Part shown: piece by piece, positions 29,941-36,510 of the stretch
Layout: each line of letters opens with the position of its first letter
How positions within the stretch are numbered: position 1 is the stretch's first letter
DNA from: RGIG7450 sp045577655
GTDB taxonomy: Bacteria > Bacillota > Clostridia > RUG12999
Length of the DNA stretch: 36,510 bases
Assembly: GCA_045577655.1 (NCBI GenBank)
Contig: JAZNIU010000029.1
Location: forward strand, 1-36,510
Direction of reading: 5' to 3'
Notes under the pieces: model-generated
What the model was told of the DNA's origin: nothing
Database searches by the model: none
Seen by the model: the letters and a program-made list of their open reading frames with translations, nothing else
Translations under genes and position numbers: made by a program

Positions 29941-30795
29941 CTATTTTTCGCTGTCAAACAGTTTAAGAATTTCCTCTTCGGCTTTTGAAACAGTATAAAT
30001 ATCTTCCGGCAGATTATATCCTGCCTCGTTTATCTTCTTTATAAGTCTTGTGATCTGCGGAACGTCAAGCCCGAAGCTCTTAAGCTTTTCTCCCATTCCA
30101 AAAATTTCGCTGACATTTCCCTCACGGACAATTTTACCTTTTTTTATAACCAAAACCCTGTCTGCCATCTGCGCAATGTCTTCCATACTGTGAGACACTA
30201 AAAGTATGCTCATTCCTTTTTCCCTGTGAAGAGCTTTTATCTTTGACAGAATTTCTTTTCTTCCTTTCGGGTCAAGTCCGGCTGCCGGCTCGTCAAGTAT
30301 AAGCAGTTCCGGTTTCATTGCAAGAACGCCCGCAATGGCAACTCTTCTTTTCTGTCCACCGGATATGTCAAACGGCGATTTATTCTCCAAAGAAGCATCA
30401 AGCCCGACAAGCTCCATAGCCTCCCTTGCCATTTTTTTTGCTTCCTCTTCCGAATATCCCATATTTTTAGGGCCAAAAGCAATATCGTCTATAATGGTTT
30501 CATCAAACAACTGATATTCGGGATACTGAAAAACAAGACCTATTTTAAACCTCAGTTGTCTGAGACTGGTGTCTTTATCGTTTATATCTTTCCCGTCCAC
30601 CAGCACTTTGCCGGAGGTTGGTTTTATCAGCCCGTTGAGATGCTGTATAAGAGTGGATTTTCCGCTTCCGGTATGACCGATAAGCCCAACAAATTCACCC
30701 TGGTTTATTTCTATATTTATGTCCTCAAGTGCCTTTTTCTCAAAAGGAGTACCGGGCATATACGTATATCCCAGATTTTCTGTTTTTATCTGCAT
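29941..30795 (-). CDS. ecfA2: ECF transporter ATPase, second copy (EcfA2)
   Basis: 284 residues. ABC ATPase with Walker A GHTGSGKST (about 38-46), Q-loop VFQYPEYQLF, signature ISGGQKRR, Walker B LLILDEPAAGLDP and switch His in VSHSMED. The C-terminal extension includes FGLDVPQITRLIKKINEAGYNLP, typical of group II EcfA proteins. It pairs with the neighbouring EcfA1 as a heterodimer in the cytoplasm. It follows ecfA1 with a 1-base gap, pointing to translational coupling. Confidence 0.95.
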   Translation of the reverse strand: MQIKTENLGYTYMPGTPFEKKALEDINIEINQGEFVGLIGHTGSGKSTLIQHLNGLIKPTSGKVLVDGKDINDKDTSLRQLRFKIGLVFQYPEYQLFDETIIDDIAFGPKNMGYSEEEAKKMAREAMELVGLDASLENKSPFDISGGQKRRVAIAGVLAMKPELLILDEPAAGLDPKGRKEILSKIKALHREKGMSILLVSHSMEDIAQMADRVLVIKKGKIVREGNVSEIFGMGEKLKSFGLDVPQITRLIKKINEAGYNLPEDIYTVSKAEEEILKLFDSEK

Positions 30796-30796
30796 A

Positions 30797-31633
30797 TTAC
30801 CCCCGCTCCCTCAGCTTGTTAACTATCTCCTCTGCACATCCGTCAATATCCAGAATGTCATACCGTACATGAACGCCATGCTGTCTCAGTCTGAACATAA
30901 GGTCTGTCACCTGCGGCACGTCAAGTCCCACACTTTTTAAAAGTGCAACATTTGCAAACGCCATGGAAGGAATATCATCAATTATAACCTTTCCCTCTTC
31001 CAGCACAACAACTCTGTCAGCCTCCGCAGCTTCTTCCATATAATGAGTTATGAGCACAATTGTTATACCATGCTCTTTGTTTAAATATTTAATGGTCTGC
31101 ATAACCTCTGCTCTGCCTTTAGGGTCGAGCATCGCTGTCGGTTCGTCAAGCACAATATACCCAGGCATCATAGCGATAATCCCGGCAATGGAAATGCGCT
31201 GCTTCTGCCCACCTGACAAATGGTGAGGCTGCTCCTTTTTAAACTCTTCCATATCAACAGTTTTAAGAGCAAAATCAACCCTTTTTCTGATTTCTTCAGG
31301 AGCTATTCCTAAGTTTTCCGGTCCGAAAGCAACGTCTTCTTCCACAACGGTTGCGACAATCTGGTTGTCGGGATTCTGAAAAACCATACCAACCTTTTTT
31401 CTTATATCCCACAGATTTTTCTCGTCAGACGTGTCTGCTCCGTCCACAAAAACCTTCCCCTGCGAGGGATTTATGATGGCACTGAGTTGTTTGGCAAAGG
31501 TGGATTTACCGCTGCCGTTATGTCCCAGAACTGCAACAAACTGCCCTTTTGGTATATCAAGCGTCAGGTCATTTAAAACCATTTTTAAATTTTCGCCGTC
31601 ATAGCTATAGCTTAAATTTTTTACTTCTATCAC
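30797..31633 (-). CDS. ecfA1: ECF transporter ATPase, first copy (EcfA1)
   Basis: 278 residues from GTG at 31633. A longer frame reaching 31756 would overlap the upstream methyltransferase and adds residues unlike the family, so I reject it; AAAGG lies about 11 bases before the GTG. Walker A GHNGSGKST, VFQNPDNQIV Q-loop, signature LSGGQKQR, Walker B YIVLDEPTAMLDP and switch His in ITHYMEE. A C-terminal block SVGLDVPQVTDLMFRLRQHG mirrors EcfA2. Supplies ATP energy for vitamin import. It starts 28 bases after the methyltransferase gene. Confidence 0.95.
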   Translation of the reverse strand: MIEVKNLSYSYDGENLKMVLNDLTLDIPKGQFVAVLGHNGSGKSTFAKQLSAIINPSQGKVFVDGADTSDEKNLWDIRKKVGMVFQNPDNQIVATVVEEDVAFGPENLGIAPEEIRKRVDFALKTVDMEEFKKEQPHHLSGGQKQRISIAGIIAMMPGYIVLDEPTAMLDPKGRAEVMQTIKYLNKEHGITIVLITHYMEEAAEADRVVVLEEGKVIIDDIPSMAFANVALLKSVGLDVPQVTDLMFRLRQHGVHVRYDILDIDGCAEEIVNKLRERG

Positions 31634-31661
31634 GCTAATGTCAAAACCTTTCCCGTGTCTG

Positions 31662-32531
31662 CTATTTTTCCCACCTGCCGGTAGACCCGCAGGGAAGCAC
31701 AAGTCCGCTTGAGGTGATGGGGAGTCCAATCTCCTCTGCGGTTGTATGCCCGCCATAAATTTTTTTGATTGTGAGACTCATCATATTTGAAACAACTATC
31801 GGCGAAAGCCCTGTTGTGTAAGAATTCACAACAACAGCAAGCGAATTTTCATATAAAAGCTCGCTGCACTGTTCAAGCAGTCCGTAAAGCTCGTCCTCAA
31901 GTTTCCACACCTCGCCCATGGGGCCTCTTCCGTATGATGGCGGGTCCATAATGATTATATCATATTTTCTGCCGCGGCGTTTTTCTCTTGCCACAAATTT
32001 TAAAACGTCGTCCACAATAAAACGTATATATTTATCTTCAAGACCGGAAAGAACAACATTTTCTTTTGCCCAGGCAACCATTCCTTTTGAAGAATCCACG
32101 TGGACAACCTCGGCTGCTCCCGCTGCCGCTGCAGAAACGGTGGCGCCGCCTGTATATGCAAAAAGATTAAGAACTTTTATGTCATCTCTTTTGCTCTCTT
32201 TTATCTTGTTTGCAACAAAATCCCAGTTAACTGCCTGTTCAGGGAAAAGACCTGTGTGTTTGAATCCCATGGTCTTGATATTAAATTTAAGGTCCTTATA
32301 TGAAACAGTCCACTTGTCGGGGATATTTTTGCTGACTTTCCACGCGCCGCCGCCCTGGCTGCTTCTGTGGTATTTTGCGTGAGCCTTTTCCCAGAGCCTG
32401 TCCTTTTCGGGATTATTCCAGATAACCTGCGGGTCTGGACGTGCGAGAATAACATCTCCCCACCGTTCCAGCTTTTCGCCGCCGCCTGTATCAATAACTT
32501 CAAAATCTTTCCAACCGTCTGCAATCCACAT
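31662..32531 (-). CDS. Class I SAM-dependent rRNA methyltransferase (RlmI-like)
   Basis: 289 residues. C-terminal Rossmann domain with the SAM-binding LNLFAYTGGATVSAAAAGA, the acidic loop VHVDSSKGMVAWAKEN and the catalytic IIMDPPSYGRG block found in 23S rRNA cytosine/guanine methyltransferases related to RlmI/RlmK. The N-terminal PUA domain of RlmI is absent or much reduced, so target specificity is uncertain. It heads the ecfA1-ecfA2-ecfT-truA operon. Only about 20 bases separate it from the terminator upstream, and I see no good promoter there, so its expression may depend on readthrough or on a promoter overlapping the hairpin. Confidence 0.87.
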   Translation of the reverse strand: MWIADGWKDFEVIDTGGGEKLERWGDVILARPDPQVIWNNPEKDRLWEKAHAKYHRSSQGGGAWKVSKNIPDKWTVSYKDLKFNIKTMGFKHTGLFPEQAVNWDFVANKIKESKRDDIKVLNLFAYTGGATVSAAAAGAAEVVHVDSSKGMVAWAKENVVLSGLEDKYIRFIVDDVLKFVAREKRRGRKYDIIIMDPPSYGRGPMGEVWKLEDELYGLLEQCSELLYENSLAVVVNSYTTGLSPIVVSNMMSLTIKKIYGGHTTAEEIGLPITSSGLVLPCGSTGRWEK

Positions 32532-32550
32532 AAAAATACCTCTCAGATTA

Positions 32551-32582
32551 TGTAAAAACCCGCAAGAGAAAACTTGCGGGCA
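32551..32582 (-). terminator. intrinsic terminator after the small membrane protein gene
   Basis: CCCGCAAG (32559-32566) pairs with CTTGCGGG (32573-32580), 6-base loop, five Ts on the minus strand (32554-32558). It lies just past the stop of the 148-residue membrane protein. Confidence 0.9.
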
Positions 32583-32587
32583 ATTTG

Positions 32588-33034
32588 TTATTTACTTTTT
32601 TTACACCTTTTTTCCGCTGTTATGCAATATACAATTCCCGCAATCACATATATAACAGAAAGAACCATTCCAATCTTCTGGCCTTTTAAATAGTTTGGAA
32701 TATAACGTCCGAGCGACTCGGAAAACTCGTTTGGAATATATCTGATAACACACATCAGAAGCGTTATATATCCGCTGAACACCAGTGATATAATGGCACC
32801 CTTTTTCTTGGAAAAATACAAAGCTGCGGACGTTGCAAAAACAACTGCTGCCACTGCAAGAATTATCGGAACTATCAGATCCATTGTGGTACCGATAAAC
32901 ATTGCAACCTTAAAACCGTTGTATATAAGCATTTGAGTTATGAGCAATACCATAGCTTCGGCAACAACAATGAGCATAAGATTTGTGTAATGTTCTTCAC
33001 CGGTTATTGCATTTTTATTTTTAATGTTTTTCAC
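32588..33034 (-). CDS. Small membrane protein with four helices, function unknown
   Basis: 148 residues from GTG at 33034 (GAGAGGAG about 7 bases upstream). A basic N-terminus (MKNIKNKNAITGEEHYT) precedes four predicted membrane helices at about 18-40, 47-72, 80-100 and 120-140, and the protein ends in a lysine-rich tail (AEKRCKKSK). No motif I recognise. It has a consensus promoter of its own and a terminator, so it is likely monocistronic, though readthrough from lon is possible because no terminator separates them. Confidence 0.75.
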   Translation of the reverse strand: MKNIKNKNAITGEEHYTNLMLIVVAEAMVLLITQMLIYNGFKVAMFIGTTMDLIVPIILAVAAVVFATSAALYFSKKKGAIISLVFSGYITLLMCVIRYIPNEFSESLGRYIPNYLKGQKIGMVLSVIYVIAGIVYCITAEKRCKKSK

Positions 33035-33064
33035 ACAAACACTCCTCTCAAACTACCTTATAGT

Positions 33065-33093
33065 ATTATACCCCAAATTGAGTAACAAGTCAA
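33065..33093 (-). promoter_or_regulatory. sigma-A promoter of the small membrane protein gene
   Basis: Minus-strand TTGACT (33088-33093), 17-base spacer, TATAAT (33065-33070), lying just after the lon stop codon. Confidence 0.85.
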
Positions 33094-33098
33094 CATTT

Positions 33099-35516
33099 TT
33101 ATTTCATATATTTATTGATTGTGTCTTCCTTGCCCGGAATATATGCTACATCCATACCAATTTTTTTGTGTTTTTCTGTGTTTTTTCCGGCAAAAACAGT
33201 TTCTTTAAATGCATATTTTAATACCTCGTCCATATTTTCAACACAGATAAAACTTATGTTTTCTTTCACAGCATCGGGCAGTTCTTCAATATCTTTTTTG
33301 TTGTCCACGGGAATTATAACCATATCCATTCCGCAACGCAGGGCCGCAAGACTTTTTTCTTTAAGCCCGCCGATTGCAAGAACTCTGCCGCGAATTGTAA
33401 CCTCGCCGGTCATTGCAAGCCGCGGCTGCAAAACTTTTCCCGTCAGCGCCGAGATAACCGCCGATGCAATTGTAATACCTGCCGAGGGGCCGTCTTTTGG
33501 AGTTGCTCCCTCAGGCACGTGGATATGAATATCCTTTGTTTTATGGAAGTTTTCATCAAGACCAAGTATTTTCGCTCTGCTTCTTATATAGCTTATTGCC
33601 GCCTGGGCAGACTCTTTCATTATATCGCCCAGATTGCCTGTCAGTTTAAGTTCGCCGCTGCCTTCAAGCACATTAACTTCTATGGTAAGCGTTTCTCCGC
33701 CCACTGCAGTCCAGGCAAGTCCTGTTGCAACGCCGGGCGTTCTTGCAGCTTTTTCCGACGGGTCGGAATATACTGCAGGCCCCAGAAATTCTTTGACATT
33801 TGCGGCATCCACTTTAACAGTTTTCTCAGGCGATTCCACAAGAGCTACTGCTGTTTTCCTGCATATTGTCGCAATTTTTCTCTCAAGAGTGCGGACACCC
33901 GCTTCTCTTGTGTATCTGTCGATTATTTCTTTTATTGCACCGTCTGTAATTTTTAGTTGTTTTTTTAAGATGCCGTGTTTTTCACACTGTTTTGCAACAA
34001 GATATTTTTTTGCAATATTAAGCTTTTCTTCATAATGATATCCCGAAAGATTTATTATGTCCATTCTGTCAAGAAGCGCCCTGTCAATTGTGTCAAGGCT
34101 GTTTGCAGTTGTAATAAACATAACTTTCGAAATATCAAAAGGAAGTTCTATATAATGGTCTCTGAAAGCGTGGTTTTGTTCACTGTCAAGAACTTCAAGA
34201 AGTGCAGCTGCAGGATTTCCTCTGCCGTCTGCGCCCATTTTGTCAATTTCATCCAAAAGTATCATCGGATTGTCGCAACCTGCTTTTTTAAGTGCTTCCA
34301 CAATTCTTCCCGGCATTGAACCGATATATGTTTTTCTGTGACCTCTTATGTCTGCTTCGTCACGTACTCCGCCAAGAGATACTCTGACATATTCTCTGCC
34401 CATGCTTCTTGCTATTGACCGGGCAACCGAGGTTTTACCTGTTCCCGGCGGTCCGTACAGACAAAGTATCGACCCTTGCGGTTTCCCCGTGAGTTTCATA
34501 ACAGACAAATGTTCAATAACGCGTTCTTTCACTTTTTCAAGACCATAATGGTCTGCTTCTAAAATTCTTTTGGCTTTTTTAACATCTGTTTTAACTTTTA
34601 ACGATTTGTTCCAGGGAAGAGAAAGTACCGTTTCTATATAGGACTGGATAACTCCTGTTTCCCCTGTAGCCATGGGCAGTTTTTTCAGTCTATCCAGCTC
34701 GTGCCAAAGCTTTTCTCTGACCTCTTCGGGCAAATCCATACTGTCCATTTTGCTGACATATCTGCCAATTTCCTCGTCTTCACCGGTGAGCTTGGAAAGC
34801 TCTTCTTCCGCCACTTTTATTTTTTCGCGCAGATAATACTCCTGCTGATGCTGTTCCATAGCTTCCTTGACTTTGCCGTCAATTCTCTCGTCAATTTTTA
34901 AAACTTCTATTTCTTCTGTCAGAAGATAGATAACTTGAAGCAGTCTGTCACGAACATCAAGACATTCAAGAACCTTTTGCTTTGCCGCAACATTTGTTCC
35001 CGAATTAAACGCAATAACGTCCGCTCTCTGCCCCTCGTTGGAAATATTTACCATACCAAATATGGCTTCAGGGTTTATGTTGCCTGAAATTTTGGTATAT
35101 TCAATGAAAAGGTCTTTGCACCTTGTTGCAAGAGCTCTTATTTCAATATCATTTCTGTTATAGTGAACTTCATGTTCAACCACTTCCGCCGTAAGATAGC
35201 CGTCTGTTTTGCCGACAGACATAATCTCTGCACGGCTTATCCCCTCAACAATAATACGTATGTTACCGTCAGGAAGAGTGTTTGACTGCCGGATTTTCGC
35301 TATTGTGCCGAAAAGATATAAATCTTCCTCGCCCACTTCCTCGCCTGCAAGCGTTTTCTGGGTTACAAGAAAAATCATATTATCCTTTTCCTGCGCGGTT
35401 TCAAGCGCTTTTTTGGATATTTCACGCCCAACATCAAGATGCATAACCATAAGCGGAAATACAACCATATCTCTGACCGCCATAAGCGGATATTTTTTCA
35501 AATTTTCTTTAATCAT
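33099..35516 (-). CDS. lon: ATP-dependent Lon protease
   Basis: 805 residues from ATG at 35516 (a TTG one codon earlier is also in frame). N-terminal substrate domain starting YPLMAVRDMVVFPLMVM, a coiled helical segment, AAA+ module with Walker A GPPGTGKTS and Walker B MILLDEIDKMG, and a C-terminal protease with Ser678 in DGPSAGIT and Lys721 in LKEKSLAA, 43 residues apart as in E. coli Lon. It degrades misfolded and regulatory proteins in the cytoplasm. No CIRCE or CtsR-type operator is seen upstream, only a sigma-A promoter, so heat-shock control is not evident from the sequence. Confidence 0.97.
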   Translation of the reverse strand: MIKENLKKYPLMAVRDMVVFPLMVMHLDVGREISKKALETAQEKDNMIFLVTQKTLAGEEVGEEDLYLFGTIAKIRQSNTLPDGNIRIIVEGISRAEIMSVGKTDGYLTAEVVEHEVHYNRNDIEIRALATRCKDLFIEYTKISGNINPEAIFGMVNISNEGQRADVIAFNSGTNVAAKQKVLECLDVRDRLLQVIYLLTEEIEVLKIDERIDGKVKEAMEQHQQEYYLREKIKVAEEELSKLTGEDEEIGRYVSKMDSMDLPEEVREKLWHELDRLKKLPMATGETGVIQSYIETVLSLPWNKSLKVKTDVKKAKRILEADHYGLEKVKERVIEHLSVMKLTGKPQGSILCLYGPPGTGKTSVARSIARSMGREYVRVSLGGVRDEADIRGHRKTYIGSMPGRIVEALKKAGCDNPMILLDEIDKMGADGRGNPAAALLEVLDSEQNHAFRDHYIELPFDISKVMFITTANSLDTIDRALLDRMDIINLSGYHYEEKLNIAKKYLVAKQCEKHGILKKQLKITDGAIKEIIDRYTREAGVRTLERKIATICRKTAVALVESPEKTVKVDAANVKEFLGPAVYSDPSEKAARTPGVATGLAWTAVGGETLTIEVNVLEGSGELKLTGNLGDIMKESAQAAISYIRSRAKILGLDENFHKTKDIHIHVPEGATPKDGPSAGITIASAVISALTGKVLQPRLAMTGEVTIRGRVLAIGGLKEKSLAALRCGMDMVIIPVDNKKDIEELPDAVKENISFICVENMDEVLKYAFKETVFAGKNTEKHKKIGMDVAYIPGKEDTINKYMK

Positions 35517-35557
35517 CAATGTGTTTCCATTCCTTTAATTTTAGTCCGATATAAAAT

Positions 35558-35586
35558 ATTATACACTAAACCTTTTCTCTTTGCAA
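35558..35586 (-). promoter_or_regulatory. sigma-A promoter of lon
   Basis: Minus-strand TTGCAA (35581-35586), 17-base spacer, TATAAT (35558-35563), about 42 bases before the start codon. Confidence 0.8.
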
Positions 35587-35642
35587 TACAATATTTTTAC
35601 CTGTTTAAGAAAACTGTAATATAAAAGTAATTAAATGGTTAC

Positions 35643-35680
35643 TTGTCTGTTACATAAATATTGTATAATACTTGTATAAT
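35643..35680 (+). promoter_or_regulatory. probable promoter of the YcdB-like gene with tandem TATAAT boxes
   Basis: Two TATAAT copies (35664-35669 and 35675-35680) lie 11 bases apart. TTGTCT (35643-35648) is 15 bases before the first; no well-spaced -35 is seen for the second. Confidence 0.4.
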
Positions 35681-35698
35681 TATAGATTGGTGGTTTTT

Positions 35699-36510
35699 AT
35701 GAAACTTAAAAAATTTATTTACATATTGCTCATTCTTGCTTTGCTGCCTGTTTGCGCAAATGCTTACGAATATCATGAGCTTCCCGATGATCTACGCACA
35801 AGAGCAGTGTCTCTTCTTGATATTGATGAGATCGGTTCGACTCTTATGTATGAACGGATAAACATCTCTCAGGACCTTAACGTGTGGATGCTTGGCTGGT
35901 TCTGGGATGACATAAAAATTGTTACGGGTATAACCGACGGCGGCGATATTATCTATTACAACATTGCCCGTCTGGACGATGGTCCCATTTCTGCTGAAAA
36001 TGTTAATATTTCAAAAAAAGACGCATATAACGTGGCAGAAAAGTTTTTAAAAAAGATTATGCCGGGCGTTAATCTTAAATTTGTTTCGTCTGCCGCCTCG
36101 GCGTATGAATATCATTTTTCCGAACACCATAACAGCATACGTCTTTTAGGCAGGGATGCCACTGTTGTTGTGGATAAGTACAGCGGCATTGTGTCCTATT
36201 ATAAAGGATTTGGCAGAACAGGTTGCAACTATGATGTTCTGACCGGACTTGTTTCCAAAAATTCTGCTCTTGATATATACTGCGAAAAAATAGGGTTCGA
36301 GCTTGTCTACAACACTTCTTTTGACCATCAGTCGCGCATAAAGACAATTCGCCCGATGTATATAGCAAACAGAAAAAATCCCATGGCAATAAACGCCGCC
36401 ACAGGAGAAGTCGAAAATATTGTAATGCATGATTACAACTATTACTATAATGATTTATATTATGATTCCCGCTACTATTTTGACAACAATATCAAACCGG
36501 AAGAGTTTTC
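35699..36510 (+). CDS. Secreted YcdB/YcdC-domain protein, 3' end cut off by the window
   Basis: 270 residues are visible from ATG at 35699 (TTGGTGG about 6 bases upstream); no stop occurs before the window ends. A signal peptide (MKLKKFIYILLILALLPVCA, cut near ANA-YE) predicts export. The mature part contains a segment ISKKDAYNVAEKFLKKIMPG followed by a beta-rich region ending DATVVVDKYSGIVSYYKGFG, and a second similar unit with NPMAINAATGEVENI. This is the pattern of YcdB/YcdC (PepSY-like) repeats, found in surface proteins that often end in SLH domains. The far end, which might show the wall anchor, is missing. Function unknown. Confidence 0.72.
   Translation, partial: MKLKKFIYILLILALLPVCANAYEYHELPDDLRTRAVSLLDIDEIGSTLMYERINISQDLNVWMLGWFWDDIKIVTGITDGGDIIYYNIARLDDGPISAENVNISKKDAYNVAEKFLKKIMPGVNLKFVSSAASAYEYHFSEHHNSIRLLGRDATVVVDKYSGIVSYYKGFGRTGCNYDVLTGLVSKNSALDIYCEKIGFELVYNTSFDHQSRIKTIRPMYIANRKNPMAINAATGEVENIVMHDYNYYYNDLYYDSRYYFDNNIKPEEF

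Noticed and set aside
31634..31756. N-terminal extension of EcfA1
   Set aside because: It overlaps the methyltransferase gene in another frame and adds residues unlike EcfA proteins; GTG at 31633 gives the normal N-terminus.
35520..35600. CIRCE or CtsR heat-shock operator before lon
   Set aside because: Neither the TTAGCACTC/GAGTGCTAA repeat nor the CtsR heptad repeat is present; only weak, distant TTTAGT/ACTAAA arms.
1..36510. CRISPR array, tRNA, rRNA, insertion sequence or phage genes
   Set aside because: No regular spaced repeats, no cloverleaf-like tRNA, no transposase or integrase reading frames were seen.

Overview
The window looks like chromosome of a low-to-moderate-GC Bacillota (Firmicutes), most likely an anaerobic, spore-forming member of Clostridia. 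The reasons are: a YaaQ/DarA - HolB - YaaT/RicT gene string, YwiB (DUF1934) next to argS, a group II ECF transporter module beside truA, an FMN riboswitch on a riboflavin ECF S-component, a SleL/YaaH-like LysM-GH18 enzyme and a SpoIID-family protein, a 2[4Fe-4S] clostridial ferredoxin, frequent TTG/GTG starts with strong AGGAGG-type ribosome sites, and many near-consensus sigma-A promoters, most with exactly 17-base spacers. I see no rRNA, tRNA, CRISPR, phage or insertion sequence. No gap between genes exceeds 300 bases.

Layout. 1-1250 (minus): 3'-truncated APC amino-acid permease with its own promoter. 1354-9790 (minus): six tightly spaced genes read in the order DeoR-type repressor, zinc-binding MDR dehydrogenase (L-sorbose-1-P reductase-like), two-part SDR dehydrogenase, E2, E3 and a fused E1 alpha-beta of a 2-oxoacid dehydrogenase complex. 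They lie between one promoter (9863-9891) and one terminator (1312-1340). This operon is the most unusual feature of the window: a complete lipoate-dependent dehydrogenase complex tied to two sugar-phosphate or polyol-type oxidoreductases. 9911-16797 (plus, divergent): rodA - murI - DUF1934 - argS - SLH-like secreted protein - S41 protease, an envelope and translation cluster. 16794-19320 (plus): darA - holB - ricT, then a monocistronic ferredoxin. 19375-21887: convergent LysM-GH18 and SpoIID-like genes whose 3' ends overlap by 22 bases. 22046-23557: convergent DtxR-family regulator and CapA-like lipoprotein sharing a bidirectional terminator. 23680-25437: NhaC-type antiporter with an odd DnaJ-like cysteine cluster. 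25582-26703: orphan DegT/PglE-like aminotransferase. 26931-27614: FSA/TalC-type aldolase. 27654-28402: ECF S-component (RibU-like) under an FMN riboswitch. 28399-32531 (minus): methyltransferase - ecfA1 - ecfA2 - ecfT - truA. 32588-35586 (minus): small membrane protein and Lon protease. 35699-36510 (plus): 3'-truncated secreted YcdB/YcdC-like protein.

How the genes work together. The 2-oxoacid dehydrogenase operon would make acyl-CoA and NADH, which the adjacent MDR and SDR could exchange with sugar or polyol phosphates. This is inference, and the substrates are not visible. The ECF energizing module (EcfA1/A2/T) and the riboswitch-controlled S-component probably form a riboflavin importer. 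Peptidoglycan genes (RodA, MurI, LysM-GH18, SpoIID-like, S41 protease) form a loose envelope and sporulation neighbourhood. The DNA is compact: in two places the stop codon of one gene lies inside the -35 hexamer of the next promoter.
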